NCBI RefSeq assembly: GCF_029910535.1
Contig: NZ_CP069362.1
Coordinates: 1,550,001 to 1,614,000 of the forward strand
Origin: Marinitoga aeolica
Lineage (GTDB): Bacteria > Thermotogota > Thermotogae > Petrotogales > Petrotogaceae
DNA: 64,000 nucleotides
Direction of reading: 5' to 3'
The notes under the pieces are model-generated. The model did not search any database, was not told where the DNA came from, and worked only from the letters and a program-made list of their open reading frames with translations. The position numbers and the translations under genes were made by a program. Of the stretch, positions 50,567 through 60,897 are shown piece by piece (the first letter of the stretch is position 1; each line of letters starts with the position of its first letter).

Positions 50567-52930
50567 ATGGATAATAAAAAAAGTGCTATAGATAGATTTA
50601 TAGATCAATCTTTTAAAGAGAGTATTCCAGAAGAGTTACCTGTAATTGCTACTAGAGCAAAATTGGTTATTTTTCCAAATTCAATTCTACCTATGCTAAT
50701 TGGAAGAAAAAAATCTATTAAAGCATTGGAGGAATCTCTTGAGAAATATAATAATTTATTGTTTTTTGTTTCGCAAAAAGATATTGAATTAGAAAATCCT
50801 ACTATAGAAGATTTGTATAAAGTAGGAACAGTTGGTAGAGTGGTTCAGATTGCTAAATTACCTGATGGAGAATATAAGATTCTTGTAGAAGGTTTAAAAA
50901 GGGCAGAGGTAAAGAAAGTTATAGAAGAAAAAGATATGTTTAAGTTTAAAATATTCCCTTTAGAAAGAAAGTACAAAATAACAAAAGTATTAGAAGCACT
51001 TGTAAGAAAAGTTAAAGGATTGTTTGAAAAGTATATAGGGTTAACGAAAAAATTTCCACAAGAAGCAATAATGGTTTTAGAAGATACTAATGATCCGGAA
51101 GTTATAAGTGATTTAATTGCTTCCGTATTGCCTCTTGAACTTGAAGAAAAACAGGAATTGTTAGAGGAATTACATCCAAAGAAAAGATTAGAATTAGAAT
51201 TGGAAATTTTAACAAGAGAAATAGAATTGTTAGAAATAGAAGAAGTATTAGAATCAAAAGTAAGAGAAAAAATTGAAAAGGGACAAAAAGAATTTTATTT
51301 AAGAGAAAAACTAAAAGCAATTCAAGAAGAGCTTTCAGGTGAAGTTGATGAAGAAATGAAAGAAATAAAAGAAAAAATAGAAAATTCAGATTTACCAGAT
51401 TATGTAAAGGAAAAAGCCAAACATGAGTTATCACGACTTGAAAAAATGTCACCATATTCTCCTGAAGCTAATGTTGTTAGAACATATATAGATTGGATTA
51501 TAAATCTTCCATGGAATAGAAAAACAACAGATAGATTGAATATTAAGGATGCGGAAAAGTTATTGAACAAAAATCATTATGGATTAAAAGAACCTAAAGA
51601 AAGAATTTTAGAATTTTTAGCGGTGAGAAGACTATCTGATAAACCAAAGTCACCAATACTTTGTTTTGTTGGGGCTCCTGGCGTTGGTAAAACATCTCTT
51701 GGGAAGTCTGTGGCAGAAGCATTGGGAAGAAAGTTTGGTAGAATATCTCTTGGAGGAATGAGGGATGAGGCTGAAATAAGAGGTCATAGAAGAACATATG
51801 TTGGAGCAATGCCAGGAAGAATTATACAGCTAATTAAAAGATTGAATGTAAAAAATCCTGTTATAGTTCTTGATGAAATAGATAAAATGGGAATATCTTA
51901 TCAGGGAGATCCTGCTGCAGCTTTATTAGAAGTTTTAGATCCTGAACAAAACAATAGTTTTATAGATCATTATCTTGAGATTCCTTTTGATTTATCTGAA
52001 GTAATATTTATTACTACTGCAAATGTATTACATACAATACCGACAGCTTTAAGAGACAGGATGGAAATTATACAAATCCCAGGTTATACAGATGCGGAAA
52101 AATACTATATAGCAAAGGATTATATAATTCCAAAACTATTGGAAGAACATGGTTTAAATAAAACACAGGTTAAGATAAATAAATCAGCTTTGCAAAAGAT
52201 AATTTCTGAATATACAAGAGAAGCAGGAGTAAGATCATTAGAAAGAATTCTGGCAAAACTTATGAGGAAGATAGCTTTAAAAATAGCAGAAGGAGAAGAA
52301 AAGATAAATGTTAAGGTAAGCAATGTAAGAGACTTTTTAGGCACTCCACCTTATTTTAGATCAGATAAGTTAGAAAAACCAGAGATAGGTGTGGCTACTG
52401 GAATGGCATGGACGGCATATGGTGGAGAAATATTACAGGTTGAAACACTTATAACTTCTGGAAAAGGGAAAATAATAATTACAGGAAAACTTGGCGATGT
52501 GATGAAAGAATCAGCTCAAATAGCTTTAACATTATCTAAGTCGTTGATAGAGGAAATGGATGAATCTCTTATTGAAAAATTTAGTAATTGTAATTTTCAT
52601 ATCCATGTTCCAGAAGGTGCAGTACCTAAAGATGGACCGTCTGCAGGTGTGACATTAACAACATCAATAGTTTCGTCTTTATTAAAAAAACCAATAAATA
52701 ACGAAATAGCAATGACTGGTGAAATTACATTAATGGGAAAGGTATTACCAGTAGGAGGAATTAAAGAAAAATTGCTTTCTGCATATAGAAGTGGTATAAA
52801 AGAAGTAATAATACCTAAAGATAATGAAAAAGATTTAGAAAAAATTCCAGAAGAAATATTGAAAAAAATTAAAGTTCATAAGGTAAGTAATATAAAAGAA
52901 GTGTTAAAAATAGCTTTATTGGAGGAATAG
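50567..52930 (+). CDS. lon: ATP-dependent protease Lon
   Basis: Degrades damaged and regulatory proteins. The 787-residue protein has the N-terminal LON substrate domain, a coiled-coil stretch (about 190-260), an AAA+ domain with Walker [10 protein letters not shown] and Walker [11 protein letters not shown], and the protease domain with catalytic Ser in KDGPSAGV (S692) and Lys in IKEKLLSAY (K735). ATG at 50567 follows GGAGGTT; an ATG at 50552 would overlap that site. Followed two bases later by engB, a pairing also seen in Bacillus. Confidence 0.97.
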   Translation: MDNKKSAIDRFIDQSFKESIPEELPVIATRAKLVIFPNSILPMLIGRKKSIKALEESLEKYNNLLFFVSQKDIELENPTIEDLYKVGTVGRVVQIAKLPDGEYKILVEGLKRAEVKKVIEEKDMFKFKIFPLERKYKITKVLEALVRKVKGLFEKYIGLTKKFPQEAIMVLEDTNDPEVISDLIASVLPLELEEKQELLEELHPKKRLELELEILTREIELLEIEEVLESKVREKIEKGQKEFYLREKLKAIQEELSGEVDEEMKEIKEKIENSDLPDYVKEKAKHELSRLEKMSPYSPEANVVRTYIDWIINLPWNRKTTDRLNIKDAEKLLNKNHYGLKEPKERILEFLAVRRLSDKPKSPILCFVGAPGVGKTSLGKSVAEALGRKFGRISLGGMRDEAEIRGHRRTYVGAMPGRIIQLIKRLNVKNPVIVLDEIDKMGISYQGDPAAALLEVLDPEQNNSFIDHYLEIPFDLSEVIFITTANVLHTIPTALRDRMEIIQIPGYTDAEKYYIAKDYIIPKLLEEHGLNKTQVKINKSALQKIISEYTREAGVRSLERILAKLMRKIALKIAEGEEKINVKVSNVRDFLGTPPYFRSDKLEKPEIGVATGMAWTAYGGEILQVETLITSGKGKIIITGKLGDVMKESAQIALTLSKSLIEEMDESLIEKFSNCNFHIHVPEGAVPKDGPSAGVTLTTSIVSSLLKKPINNEIAMTGEITLMGKVLPVGGIKEKLLSAYRSGIKEVIIPKDNEKDLEKIPEEILKKIKVHKVSNIKEVLKIALLEE

Positions 52931-52932
52931 AT

Positions 52933-53511
52933 ATGTTTAAAAAAGTGGAGTTAATAAAAACTGCATATATGAAAGGTGATTATCCACCACCATTAAATGC
53001 CGAAATAGCATTTGCAGGTCGTTCGAATGTAGGGAAATCGAGTTTGTTGAATAAATTATTTGGTATTAAAATAGCTAAAATAAGTTCTAATCCTGGAAAA
53101 ACAAGATCTATAAACTTCTATAATGTAGATAATAAAGGATATCTTGTTGATTTACCAGGATATGGATTTGCAAGTGTTTCAAAAGAAGAAAAGAAAAAAT
53201 GGGCAAATTTATTAGAAGATTATTTTGTTAATAGATATTCTTTGCAAATGGTTTTTTTATTGATAGACCATAGACATGAACCGCAGAAAAAAGATATAGA
53301 AATGATTCAATGGCTAAGAGAATTAAAAATACCATTTATGATAGTTCTTACTAAATTAGATAAAGTAAAAAAGTCTGAAAGACAGAAAAAATTAAATTTA
53401 ATAAAATCTGTTCTATCAGGATATGGAGAATATTTATACTTTCCAGTATCTTCAAAAACTGGTGAAGGTATAGGGCTTTTGAAAAATGAAATAAGTAAAT
53501 TCCTAAAATAG
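52933..53511 (+). CDS. engB: Ribosome-biogenesis GTPase EngB/YsxC
   Basis: Essential GTPase for 50S subunit assembly. The 192-residue protein has G1 [11 protein letters not shown] near residue 27, G2 NPGKTRSI, G3 DLPGYGFA and G4 TKLDK, with SSKTGEG as G5. Length normal. The ribosome binding site GGAGG lies inside the end of lon, so the two are coupled. Confidence 0.97.
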   Translation: MFKKVELIKTAYMKGDYPPPLNAEIAFAGRSNVGKSSLLNKLFGIKIAKISSNPGKTRSINFYNVDNKGYLVDLPGYGFASVSKEEKKKWANLLEDYFVNRYSLQMVFLLIDHRHEPQKKDIEMIQWLRELKIPFMIVLTKLDKVKKSERQKKLNLIKSVLSGYGEYLYFPVSSKTGEGIGLLKNEISKFLK

Positions 53512-53535
53512 CGGGTAATTATTACCCGCTATTTT
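53505..53535 (+). terminator. Terminator of lon-engB
   Basis: A 15-base inverted repeat (AAAATAGCGGGTAAT and its complement) around a single T, overlapping the engB stop and ending in TTTTAT. Confidence 0.85.
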
Positions 53536-53567
53536 ATATATTTTGGATATGCAATATTAGTAAAAAA

Positions 53568-53592
53568 AATACTGCACATTAAGTGCAGTATT
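53568..53592 (-). terminator. Terminator of the Fur-family gene
   Basis: Ten-base-pair stem AATACTGCAC/GTGCAGTATT; on the minus strand it is followed by eight T. Confidence 0.9.
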
Positions 53593-54016
53593 ATTTGCAT
53601 TCTGAGCACATTCCATATATCTTTAAATCAAAGTCTTTAATTTCGATATTTTCGTAAGGTAATATGCTTTTAATTTTATCTTTATCAAGGTCAAGTTTCA
53701 CAGCTTTTCCACAATTTTCACATATGAACAATACTTTTGGTTCATTTTCTATTTCTTCTATTAACTCATATCTGGGTGTTCCGTCTTCAAAATTGACTTT
53801 TCTTATAATTCCTAATTCTTCTAAAAGATCAATACCCCTTTTAACAGTCATTTTACTTGTTTTATGGTTTTTTCTTTTTCTAATATTCATATAAACATCA
53901 TCTAAACTCATTAATCTTCCTTTTGATTCCATAAATATTTTTAAAATCAACTCTCTTTGTGCTGTCATTCTTTGTTTTTTATCTCTGAGAACTTTTTTCA
54001 AAACCTGTTGGGACAT
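53591..54016 (-). CDS. Fur-family regulator lacking the usual histidines
   Basis: 141 residues. The N-terminal winged helix has RMTAQRELIL, and the dimerisation domain has two CxxC pairs, ICENCG (C99, C102) and CSEC (C137, C140), the structural zinc site of Fur/PerR/Zur. Usually a His-rich segment and several His, Glu or Asp ligands form the regulatory metal site; here only one His (H51) exists in the whole protein, and the recognition-helix TVYR reads TVKR. It may sense something other than iron, zinc or peroxide, or be constitutive. AGGAGGCGG precedes the start. Confidence 0.88.
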   Translation of the reverse strand: MSQQVLKKVLRDKKQRMTAQRELILKIFMESKGRLMSLDDVYMNIRKRKNHKTSKMTVKRGIDLLEELGIIRKVNFEDGTPRYELIEEIENEPKVLFICENCGKAVKLDLDKDKIKSILPYENIEIKDFDLKIYGMCSECK

Positions 54017-54120
54017 AGTGTTAAATCCGCCTCCTCATTTTTTAGTTCGATTCAATTTTACAGCAAAAAGAAGACTTTTTGATTTAAGTATTATTAAAAT
54101 TGTGTTCCTTTTTAATTAAT

Positions 54121-55146
54121 TCAAACAGTGTGTATATCTATTTTCCAACCGGTAATTTTGGCAGCAGCTCTTGCGTTTTGACCACCTTTACCTATTGCCA
54201 GAGAGAGTTGATTTTCTGGCACATGAACCAGAGCCATTTTGTTTTTCTTATCTAATTTTATATTTAAGACCTGAGCGGGAGCAAGTGCGTTTTTTATTAA
54301 TTCTTCAATATTATCAGACCATTTTATAACATCTATTTTTTCTAAGTTTTTTAAATCTTCTAATATTTGACTAATTCTAACACCATTTTCACCAATACAT
54401 GCTCCAACTGGGTCTATTTTTGGATCTTCAGAATATACAGCTATTTTACTTCTAATTCCGGGTTCTCTATAAACTTTTTTAATTTTTACAATACCATCTT
54501 CAATTTCTGGAATATTCATTTTAAATAATTCTTCAACAAACTCTGGAGCACTTCTTGTTACCAAAATTTTTGGACCTTTTGTAGTTTTTTGAATATTTTT
54601 TATATATACTTTTATAATATCTCCAGAATATAATGATTCATTTGGAATCCATTCTTTTTTAGGTAATTTTGTTTCTAATTTGCCTATTCTTATATCAGCA
54701 TATTCATTTGTTACTAACAATACCTCGGCAGTTGTAATTTTACCTTCAAGTGGAGAGTATTTATGATATAAGTTTTCTTTTTCTATTTCTCTTATACTTT
54801 GTTTAATTACTTGTTTTGCAGTTTGAGCCGCTATTCTTTTGAATTCTTTTTTAGGGTTAATTTTTTTCTTTACTAAATCACCTATTTGGACTTTTGAATT
54901 AATTTTTTTTGCATCTTCAATAGATATTTCCTCTCCTTCATTTTCAACCTTTTCAACAACCTTTAATATCTGATATATACTGATTTCACCATGATTTTTG
55001 TCAACTACTACTTCAACATTTTCCATTTCATAATTATTTTTATAAGCCTTTTCAATGGCTTTTTCAATAATTTCTAGCAACACTTCTTTTTTTATATCCT
55101 TTTCCCTTTCTAATTCTTCTAAAGCTTCAATTAAAACAACATTCAT
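54121..55146 (-). CDS. nusA: Transcription termination/antitermination protein NusA
   Basis: 341 residues: N-terminal RNA-polymerase-binding domain, S1 domain (about residues 130-195) and two KH domains, with PVGACIGENGVRI and LAIGKGGQNARAAAKITGW. The C-terminal acidic repeats of E. coli NusA are absent, as in most bacteria. AGGAGGTGAT precedes the ATG. It follows rimP directly, the common order, but infB does not follow; the Fur-family gene does. Confidence 0.97.
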   Translation of the reverse strand: MNVVLIEALEELEREKDIKKEVLLEIIEKAIEKAYKNNYEMENVEVVVDKNHGEISIYQILKVVEKVENEGEEISIEDAKKINSKVQIGDLVKKKINPKKEFKRIAAQTAKQVIKQSIREIEKENLYHKYSPLEGKITTAEVLLVTNEYADIRIGKLETKLPKKEWIPNESLYSGDIIKVYIKNIQKTTKGPKILVTRSAPEFVEELFKMNIPEIEDGIVKIKKVYREPGIRSKIAVYSEDPKIDPVGACIGENGVRISQILEDLKNLEKIDVIKWSDNIEELIKNALAPAQVLNIKLDKKNKMALVHVPENQLSLAIGKGGQNARAAAKITGWKIDIHTV

Positions 55147-55157
55147 TTTATCACCTC

Positions 55158-55622
55158 CTATAAATCTATTTCCAGATTTGCTCTAAGTATTTTAGCATAA
55201 GGTATTTTTATCAATTTTCCGCCATCTTTTTCTTTTACGAGAATAATATCATTTTCAATATTCACAATATAACCTTTTATAGCAGTTCTATTTTCGATTC
55301 TCTCTCTTAATATAATTTTTGCAAGGTTACCTTTAAAACGAATATAATCGTTTAAATTTCTTAAAGGTCTATCTAATCCTGGAGAACTAACTATTAAATC
55401 ATAAGAAGTTTCTATAAGGTCTTTTTCGTCTAAATAAGATTCAATTTCCCTGGAAAAAATTTCACACTCGTCTATTCCAACATAACCATTTAATTTATCT
55501 ATTATTATTTCTAATTTCAACTTTTTTCTCACTTTCTTTAGAGAAATGTCAAAAATTTCTAAATCCATTTTTTTAGCGATTTCATCAGCTTTTTCTTTTA
55601 TCAGGTCTTTAATATTATTCAT
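55158..55622 (-). CDS. rimP: Ribosome maturation factor RimP
   Basis: 154 residues needed for 30S subunit maturation. Motifs: LKLEIIIDKLNGYVGIDEC and the hallmark YDLIVSSPGLDRPLRN near residue 78, then an SH3-like C-terminal domain. AAGGAGGTG eight bases before the ATG. Translated just before nusA with an 11-base gap. Confidence 0.95.
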   Translation of the reverse strand: MNNIKDLIKEKADEIAKKMDLEIFDISLKKVRKKLKLEIIIDKLNGYVGIDECEIFSREIESYLDEKDLIETSYDLIVSSPGLDRPLRNLNDYIRFKGNLAKIILRERIENRTAIKGYIVNIENDIILVKEKDGGKLIKIPYAKILRANLEIDL

Positions 55623-55656
55623 ATGTCTTACACCTCCTTATTTTAAATAAAAGAGA

Positions 55657-55679
55657 GTTCGAGGGCCTAGCCCTCGAAC
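55657..55679 (-). terminator. Hairpin terminator after the short dnaE
   Basis: Ten-base-pair GC-rich stem GTTCGAGGGC/GCCCTCGAAC with a CTA loop; on the minus strand it is followed by TCTCTTTTATTT, a weak T-run. Confidence 0.7.
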
Positions 55680-55728
55680 ATCTTAATGTTTTATTTCAAT
55701 TGGATTATATCATATTTTTTTTATAAAA

Positions 55729-58023
55729 TCAAGACATACTCTGTATAGAAATACTAAAACCGAAAACTTCTTTTTCAAAATTAATTATATCTTCTTTTGA
55801 GGTTGTGATTTTCTTATCATTATTTTCAATATTTTCTCCAAAAACGTTGGATAATATTTTTTTAGAATCTTCACTAGCATACATTTCAATTTCTGAAATT
55901 TTTCTAAATAATTTTCTTCTATTTTTATCAAATATATCAAAAGTTCCACCTTTAATCATTTGTTCAATAATATTTCTTGTTATCCCAATATTTTTTGACC
56001 TTTTTATGAAATCTTCAAATGATATATATTTCCCATTTTTTTGAATATCTTCTAAAATACGCTTTTCTGCGAATTCTCCTACACCTTTTATTATTCGTAG
56101 AGGTAAAGTTATATGATTTTTTTTAGTTAATCCTATAGGATGGTTTATAGAAGGAATATCTAGGTTTATATTCATAAGTTTTATTTCATTAAAAAGCTCA
56201 AAAGAAAAACCTTTATATTTAATGTATTCAAGATAAAATTTTTCTGGATGTAAACTTTTTATTTCAGTAATCCAATAGCTTAAATGGGCATAAGCAACAC
56301 TATGAGATTTATTAAATGCATATTGAGCAAAATTTTCAATTTTAGAATACAATTTTTTTGCTTCATTAATACCAATTATTTTAGCAGCGTTAGAAATAAA
56401 TTTTGATTTTAAATTTTCAATTTTTTCAACATTCTTTTTAGCAATAGCTTTTCTAAAATTATCGGATTCATAAGGAGTTAATCCGCCCAATTTTTGAGCT
56501 AAATACATAACTTGTTCCTGAAATATAATAACTCCCTTTGTTTCCGATAGAAGTTTTTTTAAATATTCTTTACTGTTACCTTCAAGATATTCATCGAACA
56601 TTCCAGAATTTAATGGACCTGGCCTATTTAATGCTAGAAGAATATACAACTCATCAAAATTTTTTGGCTTTAACTTTTTAGCTAATTTTTTAGCAAGATT
56701 GGATTCAAGTTGAAATATTCCTTCAGTTAAACCTTTTGATATTATTTCATAAACTTTTTTGTTATTTAAATTTTGAAAATGATATTTTGAATATTTAAAA
56801 TCGAATTTTTTTAGTAGAGAAAGGGTATCAAGGGATAATAAATCGAATTTTTCTATACCAATTTCTTTTAATTCATCCATTTCCCATAAAGTTATAGAGA
56901 CTTTTCTCGATAAATCAAGAGGAATATGATCTTTTAGAGGTTTGTCAGATAAGATTATTCCGGCAGCATGAACGGATTCAGCAATTTCTAATCCTTCTAA
57001 ATAGAATGCAAGAATATAATAGTCTTTAAATTGGGGATTTTTATATAAATGAATATTTTCAGGAGATCTTATGGGTTTTTTAAACCTATTTGAGTAATCG
57101 ACCTCTAAAAATTCTTTTAATTTTTTGAATACACTTTTGCTTTTCATTTTTACATATGTTCTAACCTGAGCTATTTCAAATTCCCTTGAAAGATTTTCTA
57201 TAATTAAGTCTCTTTTTTCTGACTCTACATCAATATCAATGTCAGGAAGCTCTTGTCGGGAAACATTTAAAAATCTTTCAAAATATAGATTGTATTTTAT
57301 CGGATCTATAAGTGTTATTCCTAACAAATAAGCTACGAGAGATCCTACAGCAGAACCTCTTCCAGGTCCAACAAGACTGCCTGTTTTTTTTGCTATATCT
57401 ATTATTTTTTTTACTGATAAAATATAATCAGATACATTTAATTTTCTTATAACTTCTAATTCGCTTCTTAACCTTTCAACATAATTATCTGGTAATTTGC
57501 TTATTAAAGGCAAGATTGTTTCATATAATTTTTTAAAACCTCCCATTTTAGGAATACCAATGTAAAATTCTGAGATTTTATAATCAAATTTTGTTTTTAT
57601 AATATAATTATATAATCTCTTATCTACATAATTTTCTATTCCATAATCTTTTTTTATATAATCACCTTCGATATCATTTGTCAATTCTGAAAATCTTTTT
57701 GTTGGATAGACAATCTTTTTTAAAATATAATCTTTTTCAATAGATGGAAATTTAATTTCAATTCCGTTATAAAATTTGATTAACTTTTTTAGATCATTAG
57801 AATTTTTAGGAACATAAATCCTATCCCCTTTTTCAAATAGTATGATAGGTTTTAGTTTGTATTTATTGCACAATGAAATAAAACTAATCCATGATTTTGG
57901 ATGATCTTCAAATAATGCGATTCCATCATAATGAAATTTTTTTGCTAAAGGTATTAAATCCCTTAATTGTATATACGATTTTCCTATTGATTTAGAGGTA
58001 ACAACAGGACCTAATATCTTCAA
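55729..58023 (-). CDS. dnaE: Short DnaE-type DNA polymerase III alpha subunit
   Basis: 764 residues, against about 1160 in E. coli. The palm is intact: GPGRGSAVGS (near residue 219) and the catalytic aspartates in PDIDIDV (D263, D265), then IFQEQVMYLAQKLGG and the helix-hairpin-helix region (IIKGVGEFAEKRI). The catalytic aspartates lie about 140 residues earlier than in E. coli, because the N-terminal PHP domain is reduced: the HxH metal motif is gone, and only IALFEDHPKSW resembles the second PHP motif. The C-terminal OB domain also appears to be missing. Start TTG with GGGTGGT upstream. Thermotogota are known to have both PolC and a short DnaE. Confidence 0.92.
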   Translation of the reverse strand: MKILGPVVTSKSIGKSYIQLRDLIPLAKKFHYDGIALFEDHPKSWISFISLCNKYKLKPIILFEKGDRIYVPKNSNDLKKLIKFYNGIEIKFPSIEKDYILKKIVYPTKRFSELTNDIEGDYIKKDYGIENYVDKRLYNYIIKTKFDYKISEFYIGIPKMGGFKKLYETILPLISKLPDNYVERLRSELEVIRKLNVSDYILSVKKIIDIAKKTGSLVGPGRGSAVGSLVAYLLGITLIDPIKYNLYFERFLNVSRQELPDIDIDVESEKRDLIIENLSREFEIAQVRTYVKMKSKSVFKKLKEFLEVDYSNRFKKPIRSPENIHLYKNPQFKDYYILAFYLEGLEIAESVHAAGIILSDKPLKDHIPLDLSRKVSITLWEMDELKEIGIEKFDLLSLDTLSLLKKFDFKYSKYHFQNLNNKKVYEIISKGLTEGIFQLESNLAKKLAKKLKPKNFDELYILLALNRPGPLNSGMFDEYLEGNSKEYLKKLLSETKGVIIFQEQVMYLAQKLGGLTPYESDNFRKAIAKKNVEKIENLKSKFISNAAKIIGINEAKKLYSKIENFAQYAFNKSHSVAYAHLSYWITEIKSLHPEKFYLEYIKYKGFSFELFNEIKLMNINLDIPSINHPIGLTKKNHITLPLRIIKGVGEFAEKRILEDIQKNGKYISFEDFIKRSKNIGITRNIIEQMIKGGTFDIFDKNRRKLFRKISEIEMYASEDSKKILSNVFGENIENNDKKITTSKEDIINFEKEVFGFSISIQSMS

Positions 58024-58081
58024 AATACCACCCTCATTTTTGTATGCAATTTCTAATTGATTATTATCTATATTATAACAT

Positions 58082-58105
58082 AAAAAGCGCCCTACGGCGC
58101 TTTTT
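58082..58105 (-). terminator. Terminator of rpmB
   Basis: Ten-base-pair stem AAAAAGCGCC/GGCGCTTTTT with CTAC loop, 9 bases after the rpmB stop. Confidence 0.9.
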
Positions 58106-58113
58106 ATATGTTT

Positions 58114-58308
58114 TTATATAGCTCTTTTAACTTTTCCAGCTTTTAAACAGCTTGTGCATACATTCATTCTTTTAACAGTACCATCTTCTAAAACAACTTT
58201 TACTTTTTGGATATTTGGTTTCCACCATCTTCTTGTTGTTACTTTTGAGTGAGCAACACTATTTCCAGCTGTTGGTCTTTTACCACACACTTCACATACT
58301 CTAGCCAT
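58114..58308 (-). CDS. rpmB: Ribosomal protein bL28
   Basis: 64 residues: [16 protein letters not shown] at the start, SHSK-like [16 protein letters not shown] and a second CTSC pair near the end. Two Cys pairs (C5, C8 and C51, C54 approximately) form the zinc-ribbon version of L28. ATG at 58308 follows AGGAGGATG; the frame extends to 58368 but the extra residues are not ribosomal-protein-like. Confidence 0.97.
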   Translation of the reverse strand: MARVCEVCGKRPTAGNSVAHSKVTTRRWWKPNIQKVKVVLEDGTVKRMNVCTSCLKAGKVKRAI

Positions 58309-58424
58309 TTCAATCATCCTCCTATATTTTATTATTATATTATTTATTTTTATAAGATTAAATAACAATAACCTTTATATATTATATACATAAAGATGAA
58401 TTTAATATTTAAAAAAGGTTAATT

Positions 58425-59924
58425 TTATTCGTCGGATTCCATTAATTTTTCTTCGTCTTCAAATTTCATAGGTTTAACTATTGGGTAAGCTATAACATCC
58501 CTTATTGTTTCTGCATTTGTAAGGAACATTACAAATCTATCAATTCCAATACCTAAACCGCCAGTTGGTGGAAGACCATATTCTAAAGCTCTAACAAAAT
58601 CTAAATCCATCATCTGAGCTTCCTCATCACCTTTTTCTTTTAATTCCACCTGCTTTTTAAATCTTTGCATTTGATCAACAGGATCATTTAATTCGCTAAA
58701 AGCATTAGCTAATTCTCTTCCATATATAATTAATTCAAATCTTTCTGTAACTCTTGGATCTTCCCTATGTCTTTTTGCCAATGGTGATATTTCTACAGGA
58801 TGTTCTAATACGAATGTTGGTTGAACAATCTTATCTTCTACTAAAGACCATAATTCATCAATATAATGACCTTTATCTTCAACCATTACCTCTACACCAT
58901 TTTTTTCTAAAACTTCAACTAATTTTTCATCAGGATCTTCTAATATATCAACTCCAAGATGTTCTTTGATAAAATCTCTCATTTTTACTCTTTTAAATGG
59001 TGGTTTAAAATCAATTTCAACACCTTGATAATTTATTTTTGTTGTACCATGTATTTTTTCGACAACATAAGACAAAACGTCTTCTGTAATTTTCATCATA
59101 TCAGTATAATCAGCATATGCCTGATATAATTCCATCATTGAAAACTCTGGATTGTGTTTATAAGATACTCCTTCATTTCTGAAATTTTTTCCAATCTCGT
59201 AAATTTTTTCCATACCACCAACAACTAATCTTTTTAAATATAATTCTGGTGCAATTCTTAAATACATATTAGTGTCATAAACATTTAAATGTGTAATAAA
59301 AGGTCTTGCATTTGCTCCTCCTAAAATAGGATGTAAAATAGGAGTTTCTACTTCGATAAAACCTTTTGAGTTTAAGAACTCTCTTATATATCTAATAGCT
59401 TTAAATCGTGTAACAAATGTTTTTAAGCTTTCATCATTTGCTATCATATCAACATATCTCTGTCTATATTTTACTTCTTTATCCTTTAAACCATGCCATT
59501 TTTCTGGCAAAGGCCTTAATGCTTTAGAAAGAATTTCAAAATCAAGTACTAATAATGTCAATTCGCCTGTATGAGTTTTAAAAGGAAATCCTTCTATTCC
59601 AATCCAATCACCAATATCCATATATTTTTTAAATTCATCAAATTTTCCATCTTGAACCTTATCTTTTCTTATATAAGCTTGAATCCTACCTGTATCATCT
59701 TTTAAAACAATGAAAGCGGATTTTCCATGTTTCCTTATTGACATTACTCTTCCTGCAAATTTAAATACTTCATTTTCTAATAATTCACCGTCAGAAATAT
59801 TGTTATATTTCTCTTTAATCTCTTCAACTTTCATATCCTTTTCAAATCTATAAGGATATGGATTTCTTCCTTCTTTTCTTATCTCTTCAATTAATTTTAA
59901 TCTTTGTTCTCTTAAATCGCTCAA
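58425..59924 (-). CDS. lysS: Lysyl-tRNA synthetase, class II
   Basis: About 499 residues: N-terminal OB-fold anticodon domain ([19 protein letters not shown]) and class II catalytic domain with [21 protein letters not shown] (motif 1/2 region), [14 protein letters not shown] and motif 3 [15 protein letters not shown]. The frame opens at an ATG (59939), but GGAGGTG lies just inside it; the TTG at 59924 is six bases after that site and directly follows the greA stop, so TTG is the likelier start. Length and motifs are normal. Confidence 0.95.
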   Translation of the reverse strand: MSDLREQRLKLIEEIRKEGRNPYPYRFEKDMKVEEIKEKYNNISDGELLENEVFKFAGRVMSIRKHGKSAFIVLKDDTGRIQAYIRKDKVQDGKFDEFKKYMDIGDWIGIEGFPFKTHTGELTLLVLDFEILSKALRPLPEKWHGLKDKEVKYRQRYVDMIANDESLKTFVTRFKAIRYIREFLNSKGFIEVETPILHPILGGANARPFITHLNVYDTNMYLRIAPELYLKRLVVGGMEKIYEIGKNFRNEGVSYKHNPEFSMMELYQAYADYTDMMKITEDVLSYVVEKIHGTTKINYQGVEIDFKPPFKRVKMRDFIKEHLGVDILEDPDEKLVEVLEKNGVEVMVEDKGHYIDELWSLVEDKIVQPTFVLEHPVEISPLAKRHREDPRVTERFELIIYGRELANAFSELNDPVDQMQRFKKQVELKEKGDEEAQMMDLDFVRALEYGLPPTGGLGIGIDRFVMFLTNAETIRDVIAYPIVKPMKFEDEEKLMESDE

Positions 59925-59925
59925 A

Positions 59926-60426
59926 TCAAGCACCTCCATATTTTAATATAGCTAAAATTTCAAGTTCTCTTTCTTTATTTAGTGGCGTTTTAAACTTAAT
60001 TCTATCACCAATTCTCTTTTTTAATAAAGCCCTTCCTAGTGGCGATTCGGAGCTAATTTTTTTAGGTTCTGAAAAAATATCTGCTTCTTGAGAATTAACA
60101 ATTTTATAGGTTTCTTCAATATTCTTTTTTAAATCTTTAACTATAACAGTATTTCCTAAATTTACCTCTTCATTATTGCTTTCCGATTCATCAATAACTT
60201 CAGCATTTTCCAGGATATAATCTATTTCTTTAATTCTTGAATCTATTTTACCTTGTTCGTTTTTCGCTTCTTCATATTCACTATTTTCAGATAAATCTCC
60301 GAGTTCTCTTGCTTCTTTAATTCTTTCAGCTATTTCTGTCATTAATTTATTTTTTAGTGCTTCTTTCTCTTTTATTAAACTTTCATAACCTTCTCTGGTT
60401 AATTGTATTTTCTCACCTGGAATCAT
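59926..60426 (-). CDS. greA: Transcript cleavage factor GreA
   Basis: 166 residues. The N-terminal coiled coil has the acidic tip [18 protein letters not shown] near residue 41, which enters the polymerase channel to stimulate RNA cleavage; the C-terminal FKBP-like domain ends with [22 protein letters not shown] precedes the ATG. It overlaps the lysS ribosome binding region and follows nrdR by 12 bases. Confidence 0.97.
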   Translation of the reverse strand: MIPGEKIQLTREGYESLIKEKEALKNKLMTEIAERIKEARELGDLSENSEYEEAKNEQGKIDSRIKEIDYILENAEVIDESESNNEEVNLGNTVIVKDLKKNIEETYKIVNSQEADIFSEPKKISSESPLGRALLKKRIGDRIKFKTPLNKERELEILAILKYGGA

Positions 60427-60438
60427 ATTTAAACCTCC

Positions 60439-60897
60439 TTAATTTTCTTTTTTTCTTAAGTCATTTATTATTTTTACGAAATGATCTAAATCCCCAAACT
60501 CTTTGTAAACAGAAGCAAATCTAACATAAGCAACATGATCTATTTTTTTTAATTCGTTCATGATCATATCACCAATTTTAACGCTTTCAATTTCTGATGT
60601 TCCCATTTTTCTAATTTTTTCTTCTATTTCGGCTACTAAATTTTCAATTTGTTCATAACTTATAGCTCGTTTATGACAAGCCTTTATGAGACCATTTAAA
60701 ATTTTTTGTCTATCGAAAATTTCCCTTTGCCCGTTCTTTTTAATTACAAAGATTTTATGAGTTTCGTATCTTTCATAAGTTGTGAATCTGCTATTACATC
60801 TTAAACATTCACGTCTCCTTCGCGTCACAGTACCTTCTGCAATTGTTCGAGAATCTAAAACCCTGGTTTCTTCGAAACCACAATAAGGGCATTTCAT
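60439..60897 (-). CDS. nrdR: Transcriptional repressor NrdR
   Basis: 152 residues. The N-terminal zinc ribbon MKCPYCGFEETRVLDSR with CLRCNSRFTTYER and the ATP-cone domain are the full NrdR signature; it represses ribonucleotide reductase genes according to ATP/dATP levels. Its ATG overlaps the whiA stop as ATGA and has GAGGTG upstream. Confidence 0.97.
   Translation of the reverse strand: MKCPYCGFEETRVLDSRTIAEGTVTRRRRECLRCNSRFTTYERYETHKIFVIKKNGQREIFDRQKILNGLIKACHKRAISYEQIENLVAEIEEKIRKMGTSEIESVKIGDMIMNELKKIDHVAYVRFASVYKEFGDLDHFVKIINDLRKKEN

Noticed and set aside
55657-55679. GTTCGAGGGC resembling a tRNA T-arm
   Set aside because: It is a perfect hairpin after a stop codon with no acceptor, D or anticodon arm near; called a terminator.
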